64,000 nucleotides of DNA from Brevibacillus thermoruber 423. GTDB taxonomy: Bacteria; Bacillota; Bacilli; Brevibacillales; Brevibacillaceae. The DNA is taken from assembly GCF_000454065.1 (NCBI RefSeq), contig NZ_KE695652.1:85291-149290 (forward strand), in the 5' to 3' direction. This document shows positions 1 through 6,554 of the stretch, in pieces (positions within the stretch are counted from its first letter, which is position 1; each line of letters begins with the position of its first letter). Below the pieces are notes generated by a model. That model did no database searches and was not told where the DNA came from. It saw only the letters and a program-made list of their open reading frames with translations. Both the position numbers and the translations under genes were made by a program.

Positions 1-260
1 TGCACGGCAATGTAGATCACGTTGCTGGTCGGGTGGAACGACGAGATGCGGTGGAAATGAGCCGTAAAGCTTTCCGTCGATTGGGCTACCTGCTCGAGGT
101 GGCTCACCAGTTCGGGCAGACGATCGTCTTCCAGGTCAAAAGCCTCTTTCAGGCGGATATACGGCGGGATCAAAGCGTAGGTCGGGTCGTAGCGCTTTCG
201 GTATGAGTTGGCCACTTCTTGCACCTTGCTGGATGGGAATACGACGATACTGTATTTCAT
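1..260 (-). CDS. YjcG-type 2H phosphoesterase (2'-5' RNA ligase family), partial
   Basis: The gene starts with ATG at 258-260 behind a strong AAGGAGGGG ribosome site and runs off the left edge, so only about 86 N-terminal residues are visible. The start MKYSIVVFPSSKVQEVANSY and the following RKRYDPTYALIPPYIRLKEAF stretch match the Bacillus YjcG subfamily of the 2H phosphoesterase / 2'-5' RNA ligase-like superfamily. The first catalytic H-x-T/S motif would be near the visible FHRISSFHPTSNVIYI segment; the second is outside the window. These proteins are presumed to act on cyclic or 2'-5' phosphodiester bonds in RNA or nucleotides; the substrate is unknown. In Bacillus yjcG sits beside the esterase gene yjcH, as here. 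Confidence 0.8.
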   Translation of the reverse strand, partial: MKYSIVVFPSSKVQEVANSYRKRYDPTYALIPPYIRLKEAFDLEDDRLPELVSHLEQVAQSTESFTAHFHRISSFHPTSNVIYIAV

Positions 261-410
261 ATGGAACCCCTCCTTCTTCACGTTTGAACATGCCATCATA
301 TCCAATTATTTTAACAGAAAATTCTCCATTTGTGTAATGTTATGCGTCAACCCGTATATTCCTCCCGCGACGGGACAGACTGTTAACAGCAGGGAGGTGT
401 TCAATCCATC

Positions 411-569
411 GTGAAAACAGCCATGATGATTACCTTTATGTTCCTCGTCCTTTTTCTGCTGGCGCTGCTTACCTTTACAATCATTACGGTCATCCGCAAA
501 GCGGAATTCGAAGAGGCGCTCGTCTCGCCGGGAAAGGAAGACGGCACGCGGGAAGAACGACCACGGTAA
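411..569 (+). CDS. small single-pass membrane protein, 52 aa
   Basis: A short gene with GTG start at 411, an AGGGAGGTG ribosome site at 391-399, and a TAA at 567-569. The product begins VKTAMMITFMFLVLFLLALL, one hydrophobic helix (about residues 4-28), then a short charged tail (IRKAEFEEA...GTREERPR). It is convergent with the esterase gene, ending two bases before it. No family is recognised. Its membrane location is inferred from hydrophobicity alone. Reality as a gene rests on the good ribosome site and the clean helix-plus-tail layout. Confidence 0.5.
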   Translation: MKTAMMITFMFLVLFLLALLTFTIITVIRKAEFEEALVSPGKEDGTREERPR

Positions 570-571
570 GT

Positions 572-1276
572 TTACCCAAACAGCGCACGCAGCATGCGCG
601 GCAGGTTGGCCTGCCAATATCCCCACGTGTGGTCACCCGCAAAGGTCTCGTAAGCCAGGGTGACCCCTTTTGTTTCCAGGATGGCGCGCAGCCGTTCGTT
701 GGCCGCGAGCAGGTTGAGCGTCCCGCGCGACGTCTCCACCGCCGTTTCGGCCGTCCCCACTTCCAGGTAGACGTGCAGGGAAGCAGGCAGATCCGTCGCC
801 GCGACACGCCGGTTCAGCGCCTCGTCCATCGCCGCCGACTGGCAGGCCACCTGGCCAAACGTGTGCGGATACGCCAGCGCCGTAAACAGCGACACGACGC
901 CGCCCAACGACTCGCCCAGCAGCGTCCGCGCCTGCCCCAGCGGATGGGTGGAGTAGTGACGGTCCACGTACCCGACCGCCTCGACGGCCAAATAGCGCCG
1001 GTAGGCCAGATGTTCGTCGCCGTCCGGATGGTAGCGCGCGTACCGCCGGGCCTTGTCCACCGGCAGGAAGACGGCGAGCAGGTCCGGGATCTCTTTCTCC
1101 CGGTGGAGCTGTTCCAGAAGCGTCGCCAGCCGGCCCAGCGACAGGTAGTCCTCGCCGTCCTGCACGTACAGGACGGGATAGGAGTAGAGCGGGGAGTACC
1201 GCTCAGGGGTGTAGATCAGGAGCCGTTCCGTGGTTCCCAGGCAAATGCTCGTCAGCGTGATTTCATTCAGCGGCAC
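572..1276 (-). CDS. YjcH-type esterase (alpha/beta hydrolase, esterase D / Fes-like)
   Basis: This is a 234-aa protein of the putative esterase family (PF00756 type). The nucleophile elbow G-E-S-L-G-G is visible (LLGESLGGVVSLFTAL), a late acidic residue lies in YLEVGTAE, and the catalytic His is in the C-terminal GDHTWGYW segment. I place the start at GTG 1276, because AAAGGAGG lies eight bases before it. The upstream in-frame ATG at 1309 has no ribosome site and sits inside a TATAAT-like -10 (1308-1313). The likely role is hydrolysis of a small ester in the cytoplasm; the substrate is unknown. Gene order with YjcG is conserved with Bacillus. Confidence 0.8.
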   Translation of the reverse strand: MPLNEITLTSICLGTTERLLIYTPERYSPLYSYPVLYVQDGEDYLSLGRLATLLEQLHREKEIPDLLAVFLPVDKARRYARYHPDGDEHLAYRRYLAVEAVGYVDRHYSTHPLGQARTLLGESLGGVVSLFTALAYPHTFGQVACQSAAMDEALNRRVAATDLPASLHVYLEVGTAETAVETSRGTLNLLAANERLRAILETKGVTLAYETFAGDHTWGYWQANLPRMLRALFG

Positions 1277-1463
1277 AGGGATATCCTCCTTTGGGTGTGC
1301 TGGTTTCATTATACCGGAGGGGAGGGGGTGGGGGGAAACCGGTCATTAGTTGGCAGGCAAGTCGGGCGTATGGCGCGATTGTGGAACTGGTTTTATCATG
1401 AATTTGTTCGTGACTTGAGTGTCCGTGCTTGGATAGGTTGGCTTTGGTTTGATCGGTGATCTT

Positions 1464-1808
1464 GTTTCGGAGCTTTACCCTTGCTTCGATCTTTGCTCCG
1501 TTTCGATCACTGCCTTTGCTTCGAATTCTGTCCCTGCTTCGATCTCGGTCTCTGTTTCGATTTATAGCTATGTTTCGATCTTAGTCCTTGCTTCGATCAT
1601 TGCCCCTGCTTCGATCATTGTCTCTGCTTCGATTATTGCCCCTGTTTCGGTCAATTGTCCTTGCTTCGATCATTGACCTTGCTTCGATCATTGACCTTGC
1701 TTCGAGCTTTGTCCTTGCTTCGATCATTGCCCCTGCTTCGATCTTTACCCTTGTTTCGTTTCTTTACGCTTGCTTCAGTCTTTGCCCTTGCCTCGATTAC
1801 CATAAGCC
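1464..1808. repeat. degenerate 18-bp tandem repeat (minisatellite), about 19 units
   Basis: About 19 consecutive units follow the consensus CTTCGATCATTGCCCTTG with frequent substitutions. Most units are exactly 18 bp; units of 17 and 19 bp occur near 1490, 1650 and 1755, so no reading frame is kept through the array. Two adjacent units (around 1670-1706) are identical. Open frames across it encode monotonous LLRSLP- or ASIIAP-like hexapeptides, but none has a ribosome site. It fills the gap between the esterase and pgpA-like genes. Confidence 0.85.
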
Positions 1809-1950
1809 TTGACCCATCTCGCCACATTTACCACCATGTAGCTCCTCCCTCGGACGGACACCCCGCCGGCCGAAAGATTGTCGCAATTCCGCCATCGTAT
1901 GATACTATGATAGGGAATGACTTCACTCAATGGTGGAAGGGGTTGTCTCA

Positions 1951-2511
1951 ATGAAGAAGCACGTACACAGCAGCGAAGTCAGAAATGCCGCCCTGACGCG
2001 CCTGGCGGAACGCGGCGTCACGGTGGAGGATATCGCCGAAATCGTCTATCTGATGCAGTCGCCGTACCATCCCGACCTGACCATGGAACCCTGCATTGAG
2101 AGCGTAAAAGCCGTTTTGGAAAAGAGGGAAATGCAGCACGCCATCCTCGTCGGCGTGGAATTGGATACATTGGCGGAAAAAGGCATGCTGTCCGAGCCGC
2201 TTCAAACCCTCATCGCGACGGACGAAGGCCTGTTCGGCTGCGACGAAACCCTGGCGCTCGGCTCTGTGTTCGGCTACGGGAGCATCGCCGTCACCACCTT
2301 TGGCCACCTGGACAAACACAAGGTCGGCGTCATCAAACGCCTGGACACCAAGCGCTCCGGACGCGTCCACACCTTCCTGGACGACCTCGTCGCCAGCATC
2401 GCCGCCAACGCCTCCAGCCGCATGGCCCACCGCCTGCGCGACGAACAGGAACAGCAGGCGGAGCAGGCGGAGATCCGGATTGAGGAGAAGAAGGCGGATC
2501 AGGCGGGGTGA
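1951..2511 (+). CDS. phosphatidylglycerophosphatase A-like protein (YutG family)
   Basis: A 186-aa protein of the PgpA / YutG family. Residues from about 12 (RLAERGVTVEDIAEIVYLMQ) and the centre (LIATDEGLFGCDETLALGS, GYGSIAVTTFGHLDKHKVG) are family hallmarks, with acidic residues that should bind Mg2+. The family dephosphorylates phosphatidylglycerophosphate; for the soluble Bacillus-type members the physiological substrate is less certain. Start ATG 1951 has GGAAGGGG eight bases upstream and is preferred to ATG 1930. The C-terminus is an Ala/Glu/Lys-rich charged helix (EQEQQAEQAEIRIEEKK) typical of the Firmicute form. Confidence 0.8.
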   Translation: MKKHVHSSEVRNAALTRLAERGVTVEDIAEIVYLMQSPYHPDLTMEPCIESVKAVLEKREMQHAILVGVELDTLAEKGMLSEPLQTLIATDEGLFGCDETLALGSVFGYGSIAVTTFGHLDKHKVGVIKRLDTKRSGRVHTFLDDLVASIAANASSRMAHRLRDEQEQQAEQAEIRIEEKKADQAG

Positions 2512-2602
2512 AAAAGGGAGCGGACGGCTCCCGGGACAGCTTTCGCAAAATACGGTTACATGTGGATAGAGATGCAGCAGAAGAATTACCGGAAACTAAG
2601 CG

Positions 2603-2655
2603 AGAACAGGGCCATTCTCTTGCGCGTGTGGTAAGGCAGAGAATGGTTCTTTCTA
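2603..2655 (+). terminator. hairpin terminator after the pgpA-like gene
   Basis: CCATTCTCT (2611-2619) pairs with AGAGAATGG (2637-2645), extended by an AGAAC/GTTCT pairing, and is followed by a T-rich TTCTTTCT stretch. It probably ends the upstream transcript before the tRNA promoter. Confidence 0.55.
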
Positions 2656-2694
2656 TGTCGGTAAAATTTTTTACTGGAATTTTGATTTTTCCTC

Positions 2695-2723
2695 TTGAAA
2701 TCGAAAAGAAAATCCGGTATATT
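2695..2723 (+). promoter_or_regulatory. sigma-A promoter for the tRNA pair
   Basis: TTGAAA at 2695-2700 and TATATT at 2718-2723 are separated by exactly 17 bases, about 30 bases before the first tRNA. Confidence 0.7.
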
Positions 2724-2753
2724 AAATCATGTGATCGGCGTCCGGTACGATTC

Positions 2754-2830
2754 GGGCCCTTAGCTCAGTTGGTCAGAGCGGTCGGCTCATAACCGATTGG
2801 TCGTAGGTTCGAGTCCTACAGGGCCCACCA
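2754..2830 (+). tRNA. tRNA with CAU anticodon, probably tRNA-Ile2 (lysidine type)
   Basis: A complete 77-nt cloverleaf: acceptor GGGCCCT/AGGGCCC, D-arm, anticodon stem GTCGG/CCGAT around loop CTCATAA (anticodon CAU), T-arm GTAGG-TTCGAGT-CCTAC, and encoded CCA. The loop and T-arm resemble, from memory, Bacillus tRNA-Ile2, whose C34 is converted to lysidine to read AUA, rather than elongator Met. The initiator is excluded because the GGG/CCC anticodon-stem pairs are missing. Met versus Ile2 cannot be settled without comparison to other tRNAs in the genome. Confidence 0.93.
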
Positions 2831-2862
2831 TGTGACAGGTGTTTGCGAAGTACATACGACAT

Positions 2863-2938
2863 GATCCGGTAGCTCAGTTGGGAGAGCACCATCTTGACAG
2901 GGTGGGGGTCGCTGGTTCGAACCCAGTCCGGATCACCA
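2863..2938 (+). tRNA. tRNA-Val (GAC)
   Basis: A 76-nt cloverleaf with acceptor GATCCGG/CCGGATC, anticodon stem CCATC/GGTGG, loop TTGACAG (anticodon GAC), T-arm CTGGTTCGAACCCAG and encoded CCA. It lies 32 bases after the CAU tRNA and shares its promoter. Its 3' half and following terminator recur in decayed form at 37298-37380, so it is probably the attachment site of the island. Confidence 0.95.
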
Positions 2939-2952
2939 TACATAAGTAGCTG

Positions 2953-2980
2953 AAACCCTTGAGAAATCAAGGGTTTTTTA
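2953..2980 (+). terminator. rho-independent terminator of the tRNA operon
   Basis: AAACCCTTGA (2953-2962) pairs perfectly with TCAAGGGTTT (2967-2976) across a GAAA loop and is followed by a T run. Confidence 0.9.
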
Positions 2981-3105
2981 ATTTTGATGGTGACTGGTTG
3001 AACAGGGTAAACCAGCAAAACACCCCTTCTGGTCAAGAATTGGTCAAGATTCATCTTGTGGTCAATTGTAGTCAATCAGCGTTGCTGAAGTTGTTTTTGA
3101 GCATA

Positions 3106-3147
3106 AAAATAGACCGTTCTTCTTTGATTGAAGATACGGTCTATTTT
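3106..3147. terminator. long hairpin, probable bidirectional terminator
   Basis: AAAATAGACCGT (3106-3117) pairs perfectly with ACGGTCTATTTT (3136-3147), with an inner TCTTC/GAAGA pairing. A- and T-tracts flank both sides. The minus-strand fragment next to it stops inside the hairpin (TAG at 3141-3143). Confidence 0.75.
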
Positions 3148-3234
3148 GCATTTTCGATTGAGCTGTTGTTACTGTTTGTGCCACCGACCAACATCCTACC
3201 AAATTGCTTTGCTGTTTCCTTCTGCATGCTAGGG
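3141..3234 (-). pseudogene. C-terminal fragment of an IS21-interrupted gene
   Basis: An open minus-strand frame runs from the left end of the first IS21 to a TAG at 3141-3143 and ends MQKETAKQFGRMLVGG...IENAK. Its 5' part is missing. It may be the tail of the same small gene whose first 50 codons lie on the other side of the IS (5437-5587), or the tail of a recombinase. The position beside the tRNA attachment site is where an integrase gene would end, but the fragment is too short to prove it. Confidence 0.4.
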
Positions 3235-3327
3235 TGTCAAGATCAAAAGAAAGCTCCTCAAAAAAATCAATCGAAAATTCCCCAGTAAGAGAATTATTAT
3301 ACGCCCCTTAGGGGGCGGAAACATGAA

Positions 3328-4109
3328 CTACTCCTTTGGGTCTTCATGCCCTTCTGGTCGGAAGAAACCCGCCTTTTTCTTTTCCTTGATGCGGTAACTT
3401 TCCCCTTTGATATTGATTGTGGTGGAATGATACAGTAAACGATCCAGGATGGCTGTGGCCAGTACAGAGTCCCCGAAGATCTCTCCCCACGAACCATACG
3501 ACTTGTTGGAAGTTAGGATGATGGAGCCGGTCTCGTATCGTTCGGAGATGATTTGGAAGAAGAAATGGGCTGCCGGTTCGTCCATCTTACGATAGCCGAT
3601 CTCATCGATGATCAAGAGACGAGGCTTGGTGTACATGCGAATTTTCTGTTTGATCGTATGGTTATGGTCGGCCTGCTGAAGCGTTTGGACCAGGTCATGG
3701 GCGGTTGTAAAGTACACGGTATACCGCTGCTTAATCGCCTCCAAAGCCAGTGCAACGGCCAAATGTGTTTTCCCCACACCGGGCGGGCCGAGGAAAATGA
3801 GATTCTCCTGGTGCTCGATAAACCGAAGGGTCCCAGATCCCGGATTCGCCGTTCATCGATGGATGGTTGAAACCGAAAGTCAAATTGGTCCAAGGTCTTG
3901 TGAAAGGGTAAATTGGCCAGGCGTGTCCGGGTTCGGACATATCGATCCCATTTCGCCGCCAGTTCTTCTTGTAACAGCTTGTCCAGAAATTCCAGATACG
4001 ATATATTGTGTTTGGAAGCTTCTTCGGCGTGGTGGTGAAGCACCTCGGGAATGCGAGTCCATCCGAATTGGTGGAAGGCATCCTCAAGACGTTCTTGCAG
4101 CCCAATCAT
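3328..4109 (-). pseudogene. istB: IstB-like ATP-binding protein, frameshifted
   Basis: The N-terminal half (from ATG 4109, MIGLQERLEDAFHQFGWTRI) and the C-terminal half (VALALEAIKQRYTVYF, LLIIDEIGYRKMDEPAAHFF, SIILTSNKSYGSWGEIFGD) are in different frames. One base is missing near 3828-3836. Restoring it gives ...LRFIEHQENLIFLGPPGVGKTHLA, an intact Walker A. IstB is the AAA+ helper of the IstA transposase. The stop of istA and start of istB overlap as ATGA. As read, the protein would be truncated just before the P-loop, so this copy should be unable to transpose unless helped in trans. Confidence 0.85.
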
Positions 4110-5347
4110 TGGAGCCTCACCGCCTCGTCGAGGAATTGTTCATACACGGATAAGTTTCGTTCCAGCACTTCAGGGGCTGGTCGGTCAACAAGTTTGGGCA
4201 TTGGGGCAGGAACTCGATGTTGACCGGTTGGGCGCAGTCCTTCGAAGTGCTTTTTGTTGATGACCAGCTGCCCTTTTTGGACGGCCTTGGGATGTTCAGC
4301 GATGAGGATGTCTCCACTGTAAATCCGGATGCGTCCGTTCTTGTCGTCTTGGACATGTACGATGTGACCCATAAAACGGAAGGGAACGGAGTAACGGTTG
4401 GCCTCAAACGATACCAGGCAGTCGGCTGATACCTTCCGAGCATGACGGTCGACGACCGCAAACGGCGTTGGGTTCATGGGTTTCAGCTTTTCCTCATGCC
4501 AGCGGTCAACCGGCCTGACGTGCGTGGTTCCATGAATCCTCACGTTGGCCACTTGATTTAGCCACTCACGAGCTTGACGATTCAGATCGTCTACTCCCTT
4601 GAATTCCCGAACTCGCGGCCAAAAGTTCTTGCGAACATAACCAATCCCGTTTTCGACCTTTCCTTTGGTACGGGCACGATAGGGACGGCAACTCGTGAGA
4701 AGGAAGCCGTGGTGGCTGGCAAATCGGGAAAAACGCTCATTCCAGATGGGATGGCCCTGTTCATCTCTGTCTTTCACGACTGTCTTCATGTTGTCGTACA
4801 GTATTACCTCCGTACACCCTCCCAAATATTCAAAAGCCCGCTGGTGGCAGTTGATAAGCGTGTCTAACTTCTCGTCTTCGGTGAACTCCAGATACATCAT
4901 GCGGGAATAGCTGAGGACCATGACAAACGCATAGAGCCGTTTTGGTTTGCCGTGCCAGTCTACCGTAAACCGTCCCCAGTCTACCTGGGACTGGTATCCG
5001 GGGTCTGTCTCGAATCGGACAGTGGTTTTACTGATGACGGCAGGCCGGAAAGGTTTCATGAAGACACGAAGAGTGGTAATCCCGCCGGTATACCCTTTGG
5101 CCTTGATTTCTTCCAGAATGACTCTGGCATTCAGGCAACCGTCCTCCATTCGGCGACGAACGTAGTCCTTGAAAGGATCCAACTTGCTGAGACGAATGAC
5201 CTTTCGCTGATAGGATTCAGGTTCCTTCTTGTTTAGCCACTTACGAATGGTTTTTCGATCCCTCCCCATTTCCTGCGCGATCCGAGTAATACTCATGCCA
5301 CGTTTTCTCATCTCGTGAATCATGTAAAACTCCCCATTCTTTACCAT
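4106..5347 (-). CDS. istA: IS21 transposase IstA
   Basis: A 413-aa IS21 transposase. It has an N-terminal helix-turn-helix (MSITRIAQEMGRDRKTIRKWL), then the DDE catalytic core: first D in SQVDWGRFTVDW, second D in EVILYDNMKTVV, and E in the RTKGKVENGIGYVRKNF segment, followed by a C-terminal beta-barrel region (ANRYSVPFRFMGHIVHVQDD). Start ATG 5347 is chosen because GGAGGAGAG precedes it; a TTG 18 bases upstream is also in frame. The frame appears intact although its partner istB is broken. Confidence 0.92.
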   Translation of the reverse strand: MVKNGEFYMIHEMRKRGMSITRIAQEMGRDRKTIRKWLNKKEPESYQRKVIRLSKLDPFKDYVRRRMEDGCLNARVILEEIKAKGYTGGITTLRVFMKPFRPAVISKTTVRFETDPGYQSQVDWGRFTVDWHGKPKRLYAFVMVLSYSRMMYLEFTEDEKLDTLINCHQRAFEYLGGCTEVILYDNMKTVVKDRDEQGHPIWNERFSRFASHHGFLLTSCRPYRARTKGKVENGIGYVRKNFWPRVREFKGVDDLNRQAREWLNQVANVRIHGTTHVRPVDRWHEEKLKPMNPTPFAVVDRHARKVSADCLVSFEANRYSVPFRFMGHIVHVQDDKNGRIRIYSGDILIAEHPKAVQKGQLVINKKHFEGLRPTGQHRVPAPMPKLVDRPAPEVLERNLSVYEQFLDEAVRLQ

Positions 5348-5436
5348 GATTTCTCTCTCCTCCAAGGAGAGAGTTTGCGATGAAAGTGGGGAATTTTCAA
5401 CCGATTCTATTGGGGATTTTATCGCTGATCTTCACA

Positions 5437-5587
5437 ATAGTCCCATTATCTGCATCAACGAATGAGCAGCTGCGATCTGCATTTCTTCATCCTGAGAGTT
5501 GGTACTTGTGCGGTAATATGAAACATTCAAGCTCTGGTCATCAGATAAAGGGAATGGGGCTTCCCTATTGATCCTTAGTACCATCAT
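5437..5587 (-). pseudogene. 5' part of a small gene cut by IS21
   Basis: ATG at 5585-5587 follows GAGGAGTG; the frame gives 50 codons (MMVLRINREAPFPLSDDQSL, then NVSYYRTSTNSQDEEMQIAA) before meeting the IS right end. The Y-x-R-T-S-T-x-x-Q stretch resembles the N-terminal catalytic-serine motif of serine recombinases, but the evidence is thin. It could equally be an 80-aa phage-type protein whose tail is at 3141-3234. Its start overlaps the end of the upstream small gene. Confidence 0.4.
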
Positions 5588-5783
5588 ATTCACTCCTCTT
5601 TGATTCTTCTGAATAAAGGGGAGTCAAAAGTTCATGGGAACATTTGACTAACCCCCCGGCTTCATTGGGTGTCAAACCCAGTTCCTTGATTAGAAGGTTG
5701 GTAATAATTTGACTGATCCATACAAGTGAATCCTCTGGAGTTTCGGAATTGTAAGTAACGCTCACAATCTTGGTTTTGCACAT
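5565..5783 (-). CDS. small hypothetical protein, 72 aa
   Basis: ATG at 5781-5783 is preceded by GGGGGGGAT, a usable ribosome site. The product (MCKTKIVSVTYNSETPEDSL, then VWISQIITNLLIKELGLTPN) looks like a soluble small protein with one amphipathic helix. It overlaps the start of the next gene (5587) by 23 bases, as in tightly packed phage or element operons. I do not recognise the family. Confidence 0.45.
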   Translation of the reverse strand: MCKTKIVSVTYNSETPEDSLVWISQIITNLLIKELGLTPNEAGGLVKCSHELLTPLYSEESKRSEYDGTKDQ

Positions 5784-5862
5784 TTGTATCCCCCCCGTAT
5801 AATCTACTTTTTATTGTTAACGAGGGGATTCGGACATATACCTCACTTGCAGGTAAGTTGGC

Positions 5863-6003
5863 TTATTTGGACTGCGAGTCGAATAAATCGAACGAATACT
5901 GTTCTTCAAAGGGCTTTGGCTTACCCCGGGTTATGGCCCTTCTACGGGTAATAGTGATTATCTTAGATCCATGTATATCCAACTTCTTGAAAATCTCATT
6001 CAT
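5863..6003 (-). CDS. tiny basic protein, 46 aa
   Basis: Starts at ATG 6003 with AAGGAGG twelve bases upstream. The sequence begins MNEIFKKLDIHGSKIITITR, is basic in the middle (RRRAITRGKPKPFEEQ), and ends SFDLFDSQSK. It overlaps the end of the preceding tiny gene. Unknown function; part of a compact minus-strand string of small genes between the IS21 and the HelD-like gene. Confidence 0.35.
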   Translation of the reverse strand: MNEIFKKLDIHGSKIITITRRRAITRGKPKPFEEQYSFDLFDSQSK

Positions 6004-6133
6004 GTTCTTGTGAATCCTCCTTGCAATAAAGTTCCGCAAACCTGTTAATAATTTGTTTAGAGATTCCATGAGCTTCACAGCATGCTAAAACCTTCTGAAT
6101 CCAGGAGTTATTTGTCAAATTTGATTGAATCAC
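5996..6133 (-). CDS. tiny protein, 45 aa
   Basis: GTG start at 6131-6133 with AAGGTGAT upstream, stop TGA at 5996-5998 overlapping the start of the next gene. The product (VIQSNLTNNSWIQKVLACCE, then AHGISKQIINRFAELYC) could form two helices. The upstream frame ends in ATGTGA, so stop and start overlap. No family recognised; supported mainly by the chained overlaps. Confidence 0.3.
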   Translation of the reverse strand: MIQSNLTNNSWIQKVLACCEAHGISKQIINRFAELYCKEDSQEHE

Positions 6134-6228
6134 ATCGCATCACCTTGCATTTTTCTGAATTCCTTGAACAACTTTTTGACCAAAGTTTGAGAAATACAGG
6201 CAGAATTGAATTTGTTGAAACGGCTCAC
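6130..6228 (-). CDS. possible tiny protein, about 32 aa
   Basis: A frame ending KLFKEFRKMQGDAM with TGA at 6130-6132. It can start at GTG 6228 immediately after AAAAGGAGG, though the spacing is shorter than usual, or at TTG 6333 with no ribosome site and passing through the 6249-6318 hairpin. Weakly supported; listed because it heads the overlapping string. Confidence 0.2.
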   Translation of the reverse strand: MSRFNKFNSACISQTLVKKLFKEFRKMQGDAM

Positions 6229-6248
6229 CCTCCTTTTGAAAAGATGAA

Positions 6249-6318
6249 AAATGGCGTCCAAAAGTGCGTACCACTGGTAGGAAGACCAGTAATAAGCAGC
6301 ACTTTTTGAACGCCATTT
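6249..6318. other. 70-bp structured inverted repeat
   Basis: Outer arms 6249-6267 (AAATGGCGTCCAAAAGTGC) and 6299-6318 pair with one mismatch and one bulge. An inner ACTGGT (6273-6278) / ACCAGT (6285-6290) stem forms a second hairpin. There is no T run, so it is more likely a leader structure, small-RNA relic or element end than a terminator. It lies just upstream (minus strand) of the AAAAGGAGG of the tiny-gene string. Confidence 0.5.
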
Positions 6319-6410
6319 CCTATGGTAGTTCAAGTACTGTATTAACTTGTGGTAGAATTATTAAAGTGTTTCTGTAACTTATTTTACTTCGAGCAAATTA
6401 TCGGAACAAG

Positions 6411-6450
6411 TAGCCAAAAGGATACTTTTTGGTAGCCTTTTGGCTATTTT
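6411..6450 (+). terminator. hairpin with T tract between the small-gene string and the HelD-like gene
   Basis: TAGCCAAAAGG (6411-6421) pairs perfectly with CCTTTTGGCTA (6436-6446) and is followed by TTTT on the plus strand. The leftward HelD-like gene ends at 6555, so on the minus strand it may also serve as that gene's terminator. The rest of 6334-6554 shows no gene. Confidence 0.55.
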
Positions 6451-6554
6451 ACATCCATAAACTGTAAGAGTGATAGAAAATGAGTAAGAGAAAATCGAAC
6501 TATACGGCTGGGAAGAACCCAACCCCGGAATCCTGCTGTAGTATATTGTAATTT

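Larger units (their letters stand above)
3235..5436 (-). mobile_element. IS21-family insertion sequence (istA + broken istB)
   Basis: Ends begin TGTCAAGATCA (left, 3235) and, inverted, TGTGAAGATCA (right, to 5436), matching at 10 of 11 positions. Both ends contain a further inner TCGAAAATTCCCC / TTGAAAATTCCCC repeat, the multiple-terminal-repeat layout of IS21. The 2.2-kb length and overlapping istA/istB order fit the family. A target duplication is not clear. It cuts a small minus-strand gene. Confidence 0.85.

Noticed and set aside
629..1459. 276-aa plus-strand frame
   Set aside because: Arg/Gln-rich shadow antisense to the YjcH-type esterase, with no start signal.
1464..1808. Possible CRISPR array
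   Set aside because: Units are contiguous with no unique spacers, and no cas gene is nearby.
1449..1954. Three overlapping frames with hexapeptide repeats
   Set aside because: They only read through the 18-bp minisatellite, which shifts phase, and none has a ribosome site.
2773..3075. 100-aa minus-strand frame (…DPDWVRTSDPHPVK…)
   Set aside because: It is the antisense of two tRNA genes; this peptide is a well-known annotation artefact.
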